DNA from: an uncultured Bacilli bacterium
GTDB taxonomy: Bacteria > Bacillota_I > Bacilli_A > RF39 > UBA660
Assembly: GCA_934098705.1 (NCBI GenBank)
Contig: CAKOPC010000001.1
Span: forward strand, 310,001 to 374,000
Length of the DNA stretch: 64,000 bases
Direction of reading: 5' to 3'
The notes beneath the pieces were generated by a model. It was not told the DNA's origin. It saw only the letters and a list, made by a program, of their open reading frames with translations, and ran no database searches. How positions within the stretch are numbered: the first letter of the stretch is position 1; the number at the start of each line of letters is the position of its first letter. Positions 1-9,972 of the stretch are shown here, piece by piece. A program made the translations under genes and the position numbers.

Positions 1-2563
1 TTGCTTCACATAAATTATTTCCAATATTTATATCTACCTTTAATGGTACATTTAATTTATAAGTCCCTTCCATTATTGTTTTAACAATTAAGGTAACTTC
101 TTCTACTTCTTCTTTAGGACAATCAAGTACAAGTTCATCGTGTATTTGCATAATTATTTTAGCTTTTAAATGTTTTTCATTTAATTTTTGATATATCTCT
201 ATCATAGCCTTTTTTAATATATCAGCAGCTGTTCCTTGAACTGGAGTATTAAGTGCCATTCTCTCTCCTTGTACTCTTACAAGATAACTACTACTATTTA
301 ATTCTTCAATATATCTTACTCTACCAAATAATGTTTTAACATATCCTTGTTCTTTAGCTGTTTCTATAACTTTATCCATATATTCTTTAATACCTGGAAA
401 TGTATTTAAATAGTTATCTATAAATGCTTTAGCTTCTTTCATATTTATTTTTAAATCTGCTGAAAGTCCAAAACTACTTATTCCATATAATATTCCAAAG
501 TTTACTGCTTTTGCATTTCTTCTCATTGCTGGTGTTACTTCATCTTTTGATACATGATATATATCCATAGCTGTTTTAGTATGTATATCCATATCATTAT
601 TAAAAGCTTCAATCATATTACTTGCTCTTGACATTGATGCAAATATTCTAAGTTCTATTTGTGAATAATCTGCTGATATTAAAACTCCGCCTTTGGTAGG
701 TATAAAAGCTCTTCTTATACTTTTACCATACTCTTCCCTTACTGGTATATTTTGAAGATTTGGATTAGTTGATGAAAGTCTACCTGTTCTTGTTAATGTT
801 TGATTAAACGTTGTATGTATCCTACCATCTTCTTTTATACAGTTATAAAGTCCAAGAGCATAATTACCATAAAGTTTAGCATACATTCTAAAGTCAAGTA
901 TTTTTTTAACAATAGTATAATCTTCTATCTTTTCAAGTACTTCAACACTTGTTTCATATTTATTGTTTTTCACTCTTTTTGGATAAGGAATATTAAGCTT
1001 TTCAAATAATATTTGTCCTAATTGTTTTGGTGATAAAATATTAAATTCTTCTCCTGCTAAATTATATATTTCATTTTGTAATAATTCTAATTTTATCTTT
1101 AATTCATCTTGCATATCAAGCAAAACATCTTTATCTATTAAAACTCCTTCTTCTTCCATAGATGAAAGAACATATACTAAAGGTAATTCAATAGAGTTAT
1201 AAAGGTATGTTAAGTTATTATCTTTTATTAAAGTTTCATATCTTTCTTTATTATCATATATATATTTAGCTTTTTGCATAGCTCTTTTTATTATTTCATC
1301 AATATTTTCATCTTTTGCTTTATATACTTCATGGTCGTATTTTATATCTATATCATCTTTTTTCATTAATGATACAATATCATCTTTTAAACTTAAATTT
1401 AAAAGATAAGCTTCAAGCATTAAATCATCTATATTTTTATCTATATTTATATTTAAATAATTTAAACTTACAATAAGTTTTTTTAAATCAAATGTATATT
1501 TAGGTATATTATTTGTAAATATATTAGCTTGTTTTATATCTTTTAATGGTATAAAGTATTTACAAGTTTTATTATATATTGCAATACCTTTTATATCTTT
1601 ATCATGGTATGAACCATTACCTTCTACATATATTGCAAAAGGGTCTTTTATATTTATATTTTCTATATCATGTATTATTTTATATTCTATTTCTTCTTCT
1701 TTTTTTACTTTTTCTTTTTTTAGAAATGAATAAAACTCATACTCTTCTAAAACTTTATTATACTCACTTGTTGGTCCTTCATATTTTATTTTATTTAAAT
1801 CTGTATCTATTGGTACATCTTTATATATAGTTGCAAGTTCATACGAAAAGTATGCATTATCTTTATCTTTAATTAGTTTTTCTCTAACCTTTGGACTTAT
1901 TTCATCTATATTTTTATATATATTATCAAGACTTTGCCATTTTTTAAGAAGAGTAAGGGCTGTTTTTTCTCCTATTCCAAAAACTCCTGGTATATTGTCT
2001 GATGCATCTCCCATTAATGCTTTTAAATCTACTATTCTTTTTGGTTCTATGCCGTAGTTTTCTTTAAATGTTTCCTCATTCATCATTATATAATCACTTG
2101 TTTTTAAAAGTCTTACTGAAACATCTTGCGATATTAATTGTAATAAATCTTTATCACTAGATACAATAGTTGCTATAAAATCATCATCTCTATCTACTTC
2201 TTTAGCAAATGTTCCTATTATATCATCTGCTTCGTAATTATCTATTTCAAAATATTTTATTCCCATAACTGTACAAAACTTTTTTGCAACTGGAAATTGT
2301 AATTTTAAGTCTTCTGGTGTTTCACATCTTCCATCTTTATATTCTTTATATTTTTCATGTCTAAATGTTTTACCTTTATCAAAAGCTACCATTATATAAC
2401 TTGGATTTAAGTCTTTTATTATTTTATTCATCATATTCATAAATCCATATAAAGCATTAGTGGGAAACATTTTAGAATTTCTTAATATATTACCTTTATA
2501 TGCTGTTGCATAATAACTTCTAAAAAGAATATTATTACCATCTACTAGTACAACATTTTTCAT
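1..2563 (-). CDS. polA: DNA polymerase I, 3' end cut by window edge
   Basis: Family A DNA polymerase for Okazaki-fragment processing and repair. Reading the minus strand from the ATG at 2563 gives an uninterrupted frame of about 854 codons to the window edge. It starts MKNVVLVDGNN, the 5'-3' exonuclease domain, with LMGDASDNIPGV further on. The polymerase domain shows TGRLSSTNPNLQNIP, ADYSQIELR and QIHDELVLDCP. The middle 3'-5' exonuclease domain lacks the DTET-type acidic motif, as in Bacillus PolI, so proofreading is probably absent. The frame reaches ..NNLCEA at base 1, so only one or a few residues are missing. An AGGTGAT ribosome site precedes the start. It is too open-ended to be a closed ORF but is clearly real. 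Confidence 0.97.
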   Translation of the reverse strand, partial: MKNVVLVDGNNILFRSYYATAYKGNILRNSKMFPTNALYGFMNMMNKIIKDLNPSYIMVAFDKGKTFRHEKYKEYKDGRCETPEDLKLQFPVAKKFCTVMGIKYFEIDNYEADDIIGTFAKEVDRDDDFIATIVSSDKDLLQLISQDVSVRLLKTSDYIMMNEETFKENYGIEPKRIVDLKALMGDASDNIPGVFGIGEKTALTLLKKWQSLDNIYKNIDEISPKVREKLIKDKDNAYFSYELATIYKDVPIDTDLNKIKYEGPTSEYNKVLEEYEFYSFLKKEKVKKEEEIEYKIIHDIENINIKDPFAIYVEGNGSYHDKDIKGIAIYNKTCKYFIPLKDIKQANIFTNNIPKYTFDLKKLIVSLNYLNINIDKNIDDLMLEAYLLNLSLKDDIVSLMKKDDIDIKYDHEVYKAKDENIDEIIKRAMQKAKYIYDNKERYETLIKDNNLTYLYNSIELPLVYVLSSMEEEGVLIDKDVLLDMQDELKIKLELLQNEIYNLAGEEFNILSPKQLGQILFEKLNIPYPKRVKNNKYETSVEVLEKIEDYTIVKKILDFRMYAKLYGNYALGLYNCIKEDGRIHTTFNQTLTRTGRLSSTNPNLQNIPVREEYGKSIRRAFIPTKGGVLISADYSQIELRIFASMSRASNMIEAFNNDMDIHTKTAMDIYHVSKDEVTPAMRRNAKAVNFGILYGISSFGLSADLKINMKEAKAFIDNYLNTFPGIKEYMDKVIETAKEQGYVKTLFGRVRYIEELNSSSYLVRVQGERMALNTPVQGTAADILKKAMIEIYQKLNEKHLKAKIIMQIHDELVLDCPKEEVEEVTLIVKTIMEGTYKLNVPLKVDINIGNNLCEA

Positions 2564-2629
2564 AAAATTATCACCTCTTGTATATAATTATATATTATTT
2601 TCTTTATTATGAAAAGAAAAAGAAGAAGT

Positions 2630-4183
2630 TTATTTAGCTTCTTCTTGTACTCTTACTTCTCTTACAACTGTTACTTTTATAGTACCAGGATACTGCATTT
2701 CTTTTTCTATACGTTCTTTTATTTCTCTTGCTATTCTATGACTTTCAAGATCATCTACTTCTTCTGGTTTTACAAGTACTCTAATCTCACGTCCTGCTTG
2801 AAGAGCAAAGCTTTTTTCAACTCCCTTAAAGCTATTAGCAACCTCTTCAAGTTGTTCTAATCTTTTTATATAGTTTTCTAAGGAGTCATTTCTAGCACCA
2901 GGTCTTGATGCTGAAAGAGCATCTGCAATTTGTACTAAAATAGCTATAATACTTGTTGGTTTTGTATCACCATGGTGTGAGGCAATAGTATTTATAATAA
3001 CCTCATTTTCATGATTTTTCTTGGCTATCTCGACCCCAATCTCAACATGGCTTCCTTCGATTTCATGATCTATTGCTTTACCTATATCATGAAGTAATCC
3101 TGCTCTTTTAGCAAGTGTTATATTTTCTCCAAGTTCTCCTGCCATAATACCTGCAAGACGAGCAACTTCCATCGAATGAGAAAGAGCATTTTGTCCATAA
3201 CTTGTTCTAAACTGTAATCTACCAAGTATTTCAACTAAATCTTTACTAGCCTTTGGAATACCTAAGGAAAATAAAGCATTATTACCATACTCTATTATTT
3301 TCTCTTTCATTTCTTTTACAGTTTTATCATATATTTCTTCTATTCTTGTTGGGTGAATTCTACCATCCTTTATTAATGATTCAATAGTAATTCTTGCTAT
3401 TTCTCTTCTTAAAGGGTCAAAAGATGAGATAACTATAGCTTCTGGTGTATCATCAATTATTAAATCAACACCTGTTATAGCTTCAATAGTTCTTATATTT
3501 CTACCCTCTCTACCAATTATTCTTCCTTTCATTTCATTATTAGGAAGAGCTATCGTAGATACTGTCTGCTCATTTGATACATCCTGTGAAAATCTTTGCA
3601 TAGAAAGTACAAGTAATTCTTTTGCTTTTTTATCTGCCTCTTCTTTTGCTTCTTCTTCTCTTTCTTTTATATAACTTGTAATTTCTTTTTGCATCTCTTC
3701 TTCTACTTTTTGCATTATCATATCTTTAGCGTTTTCTTTATTCATACCACTAATTTTTGATAATACTTCAATTTGTTCTTGTTTTAATTTTTCCACATCT
3801 ACTTGTTCTTCTTGAACTTTCGCTTGTTTTAAAGAAATTTTTTCTTCACGTTCATCAAGTAATTTTTCTCTTTTTTGATAATTTTCATCACGTCTATCCA
3901 TATTATTTTCTCTTTGAATAAGACGATTTTCTTGTTCTTTTAAATCTGCCTTTTTCTCTTTGATTTCTTTATCCAGTTCCATTTTTAATCTATGAGATTC
4001 TTCTTTCGCTTCAAGAATCATATCTCTTCTTGATTTTTCGGCTTCTTTTTGCATTTTTAATAGTTGTTCTTCTCTTTCTTTTTTTAAACTTTTGTTTCTT
4101 AAAAGCACAACTAGCACTGTAAGTAAAGCGCCAAAGATTAATCCTATAACAACAAGCAGAATGGAAAGTATAGTATTATTCAT
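2630..4183 (-). CDS. rny: Ribonuclease Y
   Basis: Membrane-anchored endoribonuclease that initiates mRNA decay in Firmicutes. Order of parts: one N-terminal membrane segment (residues 4-28), a long charged coiled coil (about 30-190), a KH RNA-binding domain with [12 protein letters not shown] near 220, and an HD domain with the metal-binding pair at H365-D366 (LLHDIGK). Length 517 matches the family. GGAGG precedes the ATG. It lies just upstream of polA on the same strand and is divergent from tmcAL. Confidence 0.97.
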   Translation of the reverse strand: MNNTILSILLVVIGLIFGALLTVLVVLLRNKSLKKEREEQLLKMQKEAEKSRRDMILEAKEESHRLKMELDKEIKEKKADLKEQENRLIQRENNMDRRDENYQKREKLLDEREEKISLKQAKVQEEQVDVEKLKQEQIEVLSKISGMNKENAKDMIMQKVEEEMQKEITSYIKEREEEAKEEADKKAKELLVLSMQRFSQDVSNEQTVSTIALPNNEMKGRIIGREGRNIRTIEAITGVDLIIDDTPEAIVISSFDPLRREIARITIESLIKDGRIHPTRIEEIYDKTVKEMKEKIIEYGNNALFSLGIPKASKDLVEILGRLQFRTSYGQNALSHSMEVARLAGIMAGELGENITLAKRAGLLHDIGKAIDHEIEGSHVEIGVEIAKKNHENEVIINTIASHHGDTKPTSIIAILVQIADALSASRPGARNDSLENYIKRLEQLEEVANSFKGVEKSFALQAGREIRVLVKPEEVDDLESHRIAREIKERIEKEMQYPGTIKVTVVREVRVQEEAK

Positions 4184-4284
4184 AAATCCTCCATTCCATA
4201 TATGTTAAATAAATATTAAATAACATACTTTTATTTTAAATTTGAAAGGTAAAGATGTCAAGTGCTTTTTATAAATTAAAAGAC

Positions 4285-4313
4285 TTGAGGTATTTTAAAA
4301 AGTTTGTTAAAAT
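4285..4313 (+). promoter_or_regulatory. Sigma-A type promoter of tmcAL
   Basis: TTGAGG (4285-4290), a 17-nt spacer, then TAAAAT (4308-4313) with TG just upstream of the -10 (extended -10). It lies 23 nt before the tmcAL ATG and its GAAGGTGA ribosome site. Confidence 0.65.
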
Positions 4314-4336
4314 ATTCTTTATGAAGGTGATTTTTT

Positions 4337-5452
4337 ATGGAAATTATAGGTATTATCGCAGAATATAACCCCTTTACAAATGGACATTTATACCATATTA
4401 AAAAAATAAAAGAAATGTATAATGACTCTATTATAATTGCAGTTATATCATCATCATTTACTCAAAGAGGTAATGTATCTATTCTTAATAAATGGGATAA
4501 AACTAAAATATGTTTAGAAAATGACATAGATTTAGTAATTGAACTTCCCTATTTTTATTCAAGTCAAAGTGCTGATATATTTTCATATGGTGCTTTAGCT
4601 ATTTTAAATTATTTAAAAGTTAATAAAATAGTATTTGGTAGTGAATTAAATGATATAAAAAAGCTTTATAATGATGCAAAGATTAGCCTATCTAATGAAT
4701 ATAATACCTCTATAAAGAAATATTTAAGTGAAGGCTATAACTACCCATCATGTATATCTTTAGCAACTAAACTTAATATTAATACTCCAAATGATATACT
4801 AGGACTAACTTATATAAAAGAAATAATAAAAAATAACTATAATATAACTCCCGTATCTATAAAAAGAACAAATGATTTTCATAGTACAAATGTAGATAGT
4901 AATATAATAAGTGCTACTGCTATAAGAAACTTACTTAAAAATAATAAAGATATAAGTAAATATGTACCATTTGATATAAATAAATATAAAATATATAATC
5001 CCGATATTTTTAAAATACTAAAATATAAAATAAATAGTGATAGAAACATCCTAAATACCTTTAGAACTGTTGATGAAGGTATTGATAATAGACTTATAAA
5101 ATATATAAATAAAGCATCTAATATAGAAGAATTTGTAAAACTTATTAAAACAAAAAGATATACCTATAATAAAATTAATAGAATGTTTATTCATATTATT
5201 ACATCTTTTCAAAAAAATGAAATAACAAATGATAAAGTATCTTATATAAGAATATTAGGATTTAATAAAAAAGGTAAAAACTATTTAAATACTATAAAAA
5301 AAGATATAAGTATTCCCCTTATAACTGGATATAAAAATATTAATAATGAAATGTTAAATCTAGAATATAGAGTAACTTTAATATATAGTATTTTAGTTAA
5401 TGATGAAAGCCTAATAGAAAAAGAACTTAAAGGTCCCATAAAAGACTTTTAA
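4337..5452 (+). CDS. tmcAL: tRNA(Met) cytidine acetate ligase
   Basis: YlbM/TmcAL family enzyme that uses ATP and acetate to make N4-acetylcytidine at the wobble base of elongator tRNA-Met. The nucleotidyltransferase-like start is plain: GIIAEYNPFTNGHLYHI (HIGH-like motif), followed by SSFTQRG and FGSE. The 371-residue length is close to the usual 380-400. It stands alone on the plus strand with its own promoter. Its last codons form one arm of the terminator shared with the convergent neighbour. Confidence 0.92.
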   Translation: MEIIGIIAEYNPFTNGHLYHIKKIKEMYNDSIIIAVISSSFTQRGNVSILNKWDKTKICLENDIDLVIELPYFYSSQSADIFSYGALAILNYLKVNKIVFGSELNDIKKLYNDAKISLSNEYNTSIKKYLSEGYNYPSCISLATKLNINTPNDILGLTYIKEIIKNNYNITPVSIKRTNDFHSTNVDSNIISATAIRNLLKNNKDISKYVPFDINKYKIYNPDIFKILKYKINSDRNILNTFRTVDEGIDNRLIKYINKASNIEEFVKLIKTKRYTYNKINRMFIHIITSFQKNEITNDKVSYIRILGFNKKGKNYLNTIKKDISIPLITGYKNINNEMLNLEYRVTLIYSILVNDESLIEKELKGPIKDF

Positions 5453-5466
5453 GTTCTTTATTTTTT
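5420..5466 (+). terminator. Terminator overlapping tmcAL 3' end
   Basis: Arms 5420-5431 and 5448-5459 pair perfectly over 12 bp (AAAGAACTTAAA with its complement). ATTTTTT follows on the plus strand. The stop codon of tmcAL is inside the right arm. A short T run also follows in the minus direction, so it may serve the convergent gene as well. Confidence 0.8.
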
Positions 5467-6033
5467 ATAAGTATCATTATATATAAGTTCTGCTTTTTTA
5501 ATAAAATAATTATTTTCTAAAATAGGAAGAGATAATTTATTAAACTGAGATTTTAATTTTTCTATGCTTGCATACTTTTTATTTTTACCATCATGATATT
5601 CAAATTCAATAAATATATATTTTTCATTTACAAGTTGTACTGCTATCTCCATATCATTATTTTCATATACTATATTTAAATCATCTATAGTAAATAAAGT
5701 TTTATAACCTACCACTTCCATAAACTTTATCGCAGATTGTATATCTTCTATAGTACAAGATGTTTTAGTTTGATATAATATATCCCCGTTACTATCATAT
5801 TCTTTATACTTATATAAAAGTTTTTTCTCTATCCCTTTAACATCCCTTACAAGTACGCATAATTTTAATATATCAAGTGTTTTCATATTTTTATCATAAT
5901 GATCTTTATTAATCATATAAGTATCACAAACCCTGTATCTTTCTTTTTCTTTAAATCCTTGTGTCTTTAAAATATCATTTAAATTATCAAAACTTGTTAA
6001 TACTAAAACTGTTATCTCTTTTTCTTCTTTCAT
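5458..6033 (-). CDS. CYTH-like domain protein
   Basis: 191-residue soluble protein that resembles the CYTH (CyaB/thiamine-triphosphatase) fold. Visible pieces are an N-terminal strand with EITV in place of the usual ExExK, a DTYM segment, alternating strands with LLYKYKEYD, and a late IFIEFEY strand similar to the FIEIE strand of the family. The weak N-terminal signature suggests a diverged or inactive tunnel, so no substrate can be named. It converges on tmcAL and shares its terminator region. Confidence 0.5.
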   Translation of the reverse strand: MKEEKEITVLVLTSFDNLNDILKTQGFKEKERYRVCDTYMINKDHYDKNMKTLDILKLCVLVRDVKGIEKKLLYKYKEYDSNGDILYQTKTSCTIEDIQSAIKFMEVVGYKTLFTIDDLNIVYENNDMEIAVQLVNEKYIFIEFEYHDGKNKKYASIEKLKSQFNKLSLPILENNYFIKKAELIYNDTYKK

Positions 6034-6100
6034 AAAATATCCTTTCTAAATACAATAATTTATTTTATTATATCATAAAAGTCTAAAAGAAGAATTATAT

Positions 6101-6556
6101 TTAATTAATAATTATTATAGCTAAATTTAAATAAAAGGCAAAAAGTAACCATATAAAATATGGAATATTTATGTAAGATGAAAAAGCATTACATTTTTTA
6201 AATTTTATAAGCATTACAAATACTGCTACTATAAGTAATATTAAATCTATAAGTGCTAAAACTCTTAAATTTAAACCAAAGAAAAATACTGTCCATAATG
6301 AATTTAAAATAAGTTGTATAAAATATATAACTATTAATTTTTTATCATTACAAAAACTTATCTTATAAAGTGATATAGAAAGAAGTAAATAAAGTACACT
6401 CCATACTATAGGGAAAACAATGAAAGGAGGTGATAATATAGGTTTATTTAAAAAACTATAAGTATCTTTCATATTTATAAAAATACTAGGTAATACCCCT
6501 ATTAAAAAAGTTAATAATATACAAATAAATAATCTTTTATAATCTATTTTTTTCAT
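6101..6556 (-). CDS. tspO: TspO/MBR family tryptophan-rich sensory protein
   Basis: Five-helix membrane protein of 151 residues, of the TspO/peripheral benzodiazepine receptor family, which binds porphyrins and hydrophobic ligands. Diagnostic stretches are NKPILSPPFIVFPIVWSVLY in the first loop and helix 2, and NSLWTVFFFGLNL in helix 3. AGGAGG precedes the ATG. The role in this organism is not known; it sits among unrelated small membrane genes. Confidence 0.88.
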   Translation of the reverse strand: MKKIDYKRLFICILLTFLIGVLPSIFINMKDTYSFLNKPILSPPFIVFPIVWSVLYLLLSISLYKISFCNDKKLIVIYFIQLILNSLWTVFFFGLNLRVLALIDLILLIVAVFVMLIKFKKCNAFSSYINIPYFIWLLFAFYLNLAIIIIN

Positions 6557-6630
6557 ATATTCCTCCTAGTATTAGTATATAAAATAATTTTATTTTTATT
6601 ATAAAAAAAGAAGAATAAATATTTATCCTT

Positions 6631-7185
6631 CTACTTTATTTCAAGTATTTTTGCTATATCGTTAATGTTTTTCTTAAATATAATGGTATCAATAATATTA
6701 GATATTGAATAAATAGATATTAAAATACCCATAGATGTTGTAAGAGCAATAGCTCCAATACCTGGATTAAAGATAATTACTAAACCACAAATTATTGATA
6801 TTATAGATAGTATAAATATTGATAACCAATTATCATATGAAGCTTCATGCATCATAAGTGATAATCTCATATCAAAAGCAGATTTTGTTACCATAACTAT
6901 TCCAGAAACTATTGGGAATAATGTTTTTACAATATCAGGGTTTAATATAATTACAATTCCTAAAAGTAAAGATACAACTCCAAATATTAAAAAGCTACCT
7001 GCAAAGAAACTTGTATCTTTATATATTAGATAGTAAATACCATTAACTATTAACATAAAAGCTAATATATATGATATAAAAGTAATTGATACCTCTGGAA
7101 AAACTATAAGAATAATACCTAAAATAAACATAAATAATGATATTATAATAGATGATAGTAAAAACTTATTTAATCTCTTTAACAC
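6631..7185 (-). CDS. DUF308/HdeD-like membrane protein
   Basis: 184 residues with about six hydrophobic segments arranged as repeated helix pairs. Phrases such as FGVVSLLLGIVIILNPD and IISIICGLVIIFNPG match the internal repeat of the DUF308/HdeD family. The start is GTG at 7185, chosen because AGGAGG lies 7 nt upstream. Family function is poorly defined (acid resistance in enterobacteria); none is claimed here. Confidence 0.8.
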   Translation of the reverse strand: MLKRLNKFLLSSIIISLFMFILGIILIVFPEVSITFISYILAFMLIVNGIYYLIYKDTSFFAGSFLIFGVVSLLLGIVIILNPDIVKTLFPIVSGIVMVTKSAFDMRLSLMMHEASYDNWLSIFILSIISIICGLVIIFNPGIGAIALTTSMGILISIYSISNIIDTIIFKKNINDIAKILEIK

Positions 7186-7298
7186 TTTTTATCCTCCTCT
7201 CATAATTATAATTGTAATATTTTATTAAAATTATGTAAATGTTTATTTAAAACATTTTGTTGCTTTTTAAACACTTATGTGTAAAGTGTTGTTTTTTT

Positions 7299-7325
7299 AA
7301 AAAAACATATTAGTTTTCTAATATA
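7299..7325 (-). terminator. Terminator at the end of the 7310 gene
   Basis: On the minus strand ATATTAG and CTAATATG pair across the last codons and stop, followed by seven Ts. The right half (CTAATATGTTTTTTT) recurs exactly at about 7765-7780 and 9974-9989. Confidence 0.6.
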
Positions 7326-7630
7326 TTTTCATCTATAAAATCTTTATAATATATAATTTCTTTACCTAATTTTTCAGCATATCTAATTTCATGTTTTGTA
7401 CTATCTCCAATATAATTATCAATGTCTATAATAACAACAGCATTTGATAATTCTATCTTTTTTAGATGAGCCTTTTTTAAATTTAATAATTGTTCCTCTG
7501 TTATATTAATATTATCTATAACATGATAAACAGGTGTGAAAACACAATTACCAAGTAAAGCTAATCTTTCTGCCACAACCATCATTTCCTTTTGAAACTT
7601 TAAACTTCCACATATAGTTATTACTTTCAT
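7310..7630 (-). CDS. Nucleoside 2-deoxyribosyltransferase-like protein (DUF4406 type)
   Basis: Small 106-residue Rossmann-like protein starting KVITICGSLKFQKEM, with SNAVVIIDIDNYIGDSTKHEIRYAEKLGKEI-type sequence in the second half. This is the pattern of the nucleoside 2-deoxyribosyltransferase/DUF4406 group, with the conserved GS loop and the (D/S)...E..YA helix. Such proteins cleave or bind nucleotide N-glycosidic bonds, but many small members are uncharacterised. An AAGGAGATG site lies rather far (about 13 nt) upstream of the ATG. Confidence 0.75.
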   Translation of the reverse strand: MKVITICGSLKFQKEMMVVAERLALLGNCVFTPVYHVIDNINITEEQLLNLKKAHLKKIELSNAVVIIDIDNYIGDSTKHEIRYAEKLGKEIIYYKDFIDENILEN

Positions 7631-7763
7631 ACTAATAAACTCATCTCCTTTATAAAGTAAATATGTAAATAATTTTAACTTTTATTTTTTTAATAAATTA
7701 GACTATTGTATTTTAATACAACTTTTAACTAAAATACAACACTTTCTATAATAACTTTTCAAA

Positions 7764-7835
7764 CAAAAAAACATATTAGTTTCTACCTAATACATTTTTT
7801 AAATTAGTTATAAATAGTTTAAAAATACTACTTTC
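7764..7835 (-). repeat. Direct repeat copy A (fossil 3' end of dac)
   Basis: Bases 7764-7820 match 9973-10029 at 56 of 57 positions, in the same orientation, 2209 bp apart; similarity fades beyond 7821. Copy B is the true 3' end of the D,D-carboxypeptidase gene with its terminator. Copy A lies right after the two-gene cassette 7841-9830. Confidence 0.9.
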
Positions 7836-7841
7836 TTTCAT
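7776..7841 (-). pseudogene. 21-codon fragment of a dac C-terminus
   Basis: The frame starting at the ATG 7841 reads MKESSI then FKLFITNLKNVLGRN and stop. The last 15 residues match the C-terminus of the carboxypeptidase at 9985 except for one Gly-to-Arg change. Its ATG overlaps the TGA of the upstream gene (ATGA arrangement), so it could be translated by coupling. Most likely it is a leftover of a duplication or insertion event rather than a functional peptide. Confidence 0.7.
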
Positions 7842-8764
7842 CATTCCTCATACCTAACTTCACTCATAGAATTAAACCCACTAAGAAAGTAATCATACAA
7901 ATAATCTCTTACTCTATTTTCCATAACATCATTTATAGGTATAAGTGTATAATCCTTTAATACTACATATTTATATGTAAATGTTAATACTTCATCATAG
8001 TATCTAGTTAGCATATTAATCTTAACCGTTGTAGTGATTTTTTTGTTTAAATTAGTATCAAAGTAACTCATTAATTCATAGAAACCTTTATCAGTTTTTA
8101 CTATTCTCTCATTATAAATTCTAATTACTTTTTCTCTTTCATAATTACCACTTATTTTTTCAATAGTTGGATATTTTTCATTACCATAATTTTTACTATA
8201 TAAAACATTATCTTTTAGGTAAACAAATGTAGACATAAAATCATAATCAATTTTTTTACCAAGAAACTCTATTGAATATTCCCATTTGAGATAATCACTA
8301 AGTTTATAATTAGCATTTAAATACATATCATAGCTATCATTAACTTTATTATCCGTATTATCGTCATGTAATGTATATATAGTATCATTATAATCATAAA
8401 ACTTTATATCTGCACCCGAATTTGGAGCAATATTCATAACCTTAATACTTTTATCTATATCATATACTTTTTTATAAATAAGCTCTCCATTATCTAGTTT
8501 TTGTGGATTAAAAATATATATGGAATTGTTAGTTATAAATGAGTATTTACTAAACAAAGTATCTTCAGTTAATATCTCTCCACCCTTTAGTTTTTTATAC
8601 TCTTTATTAGGATATTTCTTCTTAAGCACCTCTATCATTGAACTTGCTTCTAAAGGGTCATGATCATTTAATTCTTGTTTTCTATTTTTAATAATAATTA
8701 TAGAAATAATACCTATTAATATGATAGATGTAACGATAACATAAATCATTTTTTTATTCTTCAT
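7841..8764 (-). CDS. Membrane-anchored protein of unknown function
   Basis: Not recognised. From the ATG at 8764 it has a short charged N-terminus, one strongly hydrophobic segment (MIYVIVTSIILIGIISIIII), then about 270 residues of mostly beta-like, Tyr/Asp-rich exported domain. The 8764 start is preferred over an upstream in-frame start because AGGTAT lies just before it and overlaps the stop of the previous gene, implying translational coupling. The pair 8772/7841 is flanked by a direct repeat of the neighbouring dac gene's end. Confidence 0.75.
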   Translation of the reverse strand: MKNKKMIYVIVTSIILIGIISIIIIKNRKQELNDHDPLEASSMIEVLKKKYPNKEYKKLKGGEILTEDTLFSKYSFITNNSIYIFNPQKLDNGELIYKKVYDIDKSIKVMNIAPNSGADIKFYDYNDTIYTLHDDNTDNKVNDSYDMYLNANYKLSDYLKWEYSIEFLGKKIDYDFMSTFVYLKDNVLYSKNYGNEKYPTIEKISGNYEREKVIRIYNERIVKTDKGFYELMSYFDTNLNKKITTTVKINMLTRYYDEVLTFTYKYVVLKDYTLIPINDVMENRVRDYLYDYFLSGFNSMSEVRYEE

Positions 8765-8771
8765 ATCATAC

Positions 8772-9830
8772 CTACTTTTCAATATATCCACTTGTTTTTT
8801 GTGAATACATATCATCAGTTATAGATTTATATCTTTCACCATCATAATTATCAGTAAATCCATTATATGCTTTATATATTTCATTAGTTTCAGTATCATA
8901 TACTCTTTCATAACCAAGTGTTGCATCACTTTGTTTTTGACTCATAATATCAAAAGATTTATTTCTTTTATTCCAAGAATCCATTATTCCATCACTTATT
9001 TGATTACCTATTGCCCTAATTTGCTCAAAGTTTTTCATAACAGCATCTTGTTCTTTGTTAAATCCATCTATAAATGTATCAGTAAATTCTAGTGAAGAAC
9101 AAATAGTATTTAATACATCTTGCCAATCTATAAGTTGATCTTTTGGAGCAGTAATAAAAATGGTATCATATACATTTAAGTATTGTATATCTATTTGTTT
9201 ACCTGAAACTATATTTTCATAAACATAATATGGCCCAGCATCATATACATAAGCTGTAAATATTCCTTCACCCTCTTTGCCATTTGCATCTTTAAATGTT
9301 GCCCTTAACATATCTCCCCCTAAAATACCTTTACCTAAAGTATCAGTTACAGTAAAATCAGTTAATGTTGGAAATGTAAATGTACTAGTATTATTTAAAG
9401 TGCCTAAATCATTAAATATTTTATAAAATCCTTCTGTATCCTTAGTAGCTATTACACTAGTTTTAGCAAACATATTATTTGGATAATACGTTTGTTGCCA
9501 CCTTTTAGCATCTTCTGACTTATTGTATCCTTCAGTTTTCATATTAAAGAAAAACTGATAAGTTGGATTTTCTGGATTGTATACTTTAATTGTATAATGA
9601 ATATAATCACCTAATGTATCAACCTTCCATCCCTTTGGCTTCTTAATAGAAAATTCATTTGTTGAATAATCCTCAAATTCTATTATATTCGCTTGAGATT
9701 TCACTATTTTAATCTTTTTATCTATTCCATAACCCTTACTAAACAAAATAGATCCTCCTATAACAACAAGAACAACTACCACAATTATAATGAGATTTTT
9801 TTTTGAAATATCTAAATTTCCAATTTTCAT
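8772..9830 (-). CDS. Membrane-anchored exported protein of unknown function
   Basis: 352 residues: an N-terminal membrane anchor at about 13-32, then an exported domain. The region from about residue 50 (FSIKKPKGWKVD) looks like a PsbP/lipoprotein-type sandwich. The C-terminal part has YERVYDTETNEIYKAYNGF, a motif seen in several exported Firmicute proteins of unknown role. It has its own sigma-A promoter and is co-transcribed with the 7841 gene. Confidence 0.75.
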   Translation of the reverse strand: MKIGNLDISKKNLIIIVVVVLVVIGGSILFSKGYGIDKKIKIVKSQANIIEFEDYSTNEFSIKKPKGWKVDTLGDYIHYTIKVYNPENPTYQFFFNMKTEGYNKSEDAKRWQQTYYPNNMFAKTSVIATKDTEGFYKIFNDLGTLNNTSTFTFPTLTDFTVTDTLGKGILGGDMLRATFKDANGKEGEGIFTAYVYDAGPYYVYENIVSGKQIDIQYLNVYDTIFITAPKDQLIDWQDVLNTICSSLEFTDTFIDGFNKEQDAVMKNFEQIRAIGNQISDGIMDSWNKRNKSFDIMSQKQSDATLGYERVYDTETNEIYKAYNGFTDNYDGERYKSITDDMYSQKTSGYIEK

Positions 9831-9858
9831 AATATCACCCTTTCTTCTATCTATATTT

Positions 9859-9887
9859 ATTATAAATCAAAAAATAAAGTAGAACAA
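9859..9887 (-). promoter_or_regulatory. Promoter of the 9830-7841 gene pair
   Basis: Minus-strand TTGTTC (9882-9887), 17-nt spacer, TATAAT (9859-9864), about 30 nt before the ATG with a GGGTGAT ribosome site. Confidence 0.6.
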
Positions 9888-9972
9888 TAGATTTTCCTTA
9901 AAAAAGGATACCTTAGTTACTACATTAAATTATTAAGAAGTGCATCCTCTAATTATTAAAGTATATTCCAAG

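Noticed and set aside
1..1830. Leu/Tyr/Phe-rich plus-strand frames inside polA
   Set aside because: Antisense shadows of an intact polymerase frame, typical of AT-rich DNA.
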